A DNA stretch of 5,641 bases. Source: Candidatus Bipolaricaulota bacterium. GTDB lineage: Bacteria > Bipolaricaulota > Bipolaricaulia > UBA7950 > UBA9294. Position numbers and translations under genes: made by a program. Shown piece by piece: positions 5,590 to 5,641 of this stretch. The notes beneath the pieces are model-generated. The model made no database searches and was not told the DNA's origin. It saw only the letters and a list, made by a program, of their open reading frames with translations. Location: assembly GCA_021129875.1 (NCBI GenBank), contig JAJOKK010000043.1, positions 1-5,641 on the forward strand, given 5' to 3'. The first letter of the stretch is position 1, and the number at the start of each line of letters is the position of its first letter.

Positions 5590-5641
5590 GGCTCTTCGTC
5601 GTTTTAAGTGGGTAACGGTTTCTAGATTTACATACGCACGA
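5590..5641. mobile_element. Possible ISL3-family insertion sequence end, cut by the window edge
   Basis: From 5590 the sequence reads GGCTCTTCGTCGTTTTAAGT, which resembles the terminal inverted repeats of ISL3-family elements (these typically begin GGCTCTT or GGGTTCTT). If right, the element extends beyond 5641 with its transposase outside the window, and the 8 bp before it (TGTTGTTT, 5582-5589) would be one copy of the target duplication usual for that family. No transposase or second repeat is visible, and the comparison is from memory. Confidence 0.38.

Noticed and set aside
1..5641. CRISPR arrays, tRNA or rRNA genes
   Set aside because: No regularly spaced repeats, tRNA cloverleaf or rRNA-like sequence was seen on either strand.

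Overview
The window looks bacterial, with mid-50s percent GC by eye. It holds one compact operon on the + strand for thiamine uptake and final phosphorylation, with non-coding flanks on both sides. A TPP riboswitch with near-consensus core sequence, a sigma70-type promoter, Shine-Dalgarno (SD) led and overlapping genes, and a ThiXYZ-type ABC importer all fit a bacterium. The substrate-binding protein has a signal peptide but no lipobox cysteine, which fits a diderm cell with a periplasm better than a monoderm. I cannot assign a phylum from sequence alone.

Layout: 1-271 is an upstream flank with a GC-rich hairpin/G-quadruplex motif (46-96) and a 10-bp tandem repeat (201-220). A promoter lies at 272-300, a TPP aptamer at about 306-395, and a probable switching region at 382-430. 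Six genes follow with every junction overlapping: thiL (thiamine-monophosphate kinase), thiN (thiamine pyrophosphokinase), a permease (thiX-like), a substrate-binding protein (thiY-like), an ATPase (thiZ-like), and a class I SAM-dependent methyltransferase of unknown substrate. From 5111 to 5589 I see no convincing gene, only small inverted repeats and a CACAGAG-type mini-repeat. The last 52 bases (5590-5641) resemble the terminal inverted repeat of an ISL3-family insertion sequence cut off by the window end.

How the genes fit together: ThiXYZ-type transporters bring in a thiamine pyrimidine (HMP or formylaminopyrimidine) or possibly thiamine. ThiN converts thiamine directly to TPP, and ThiL converts the thiamine monophosphate made by condensing pyrimidine and thiazole. 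Having both kinases together lets the cell finish TPP from either salvage or synthesis. The end product should shut the transcript off through the riboswitch. The methyltransferase is the unexplained member and the best candidate for something new here: it is translationally coupled to thiZ and has no assigned place in thiamine metabolism.
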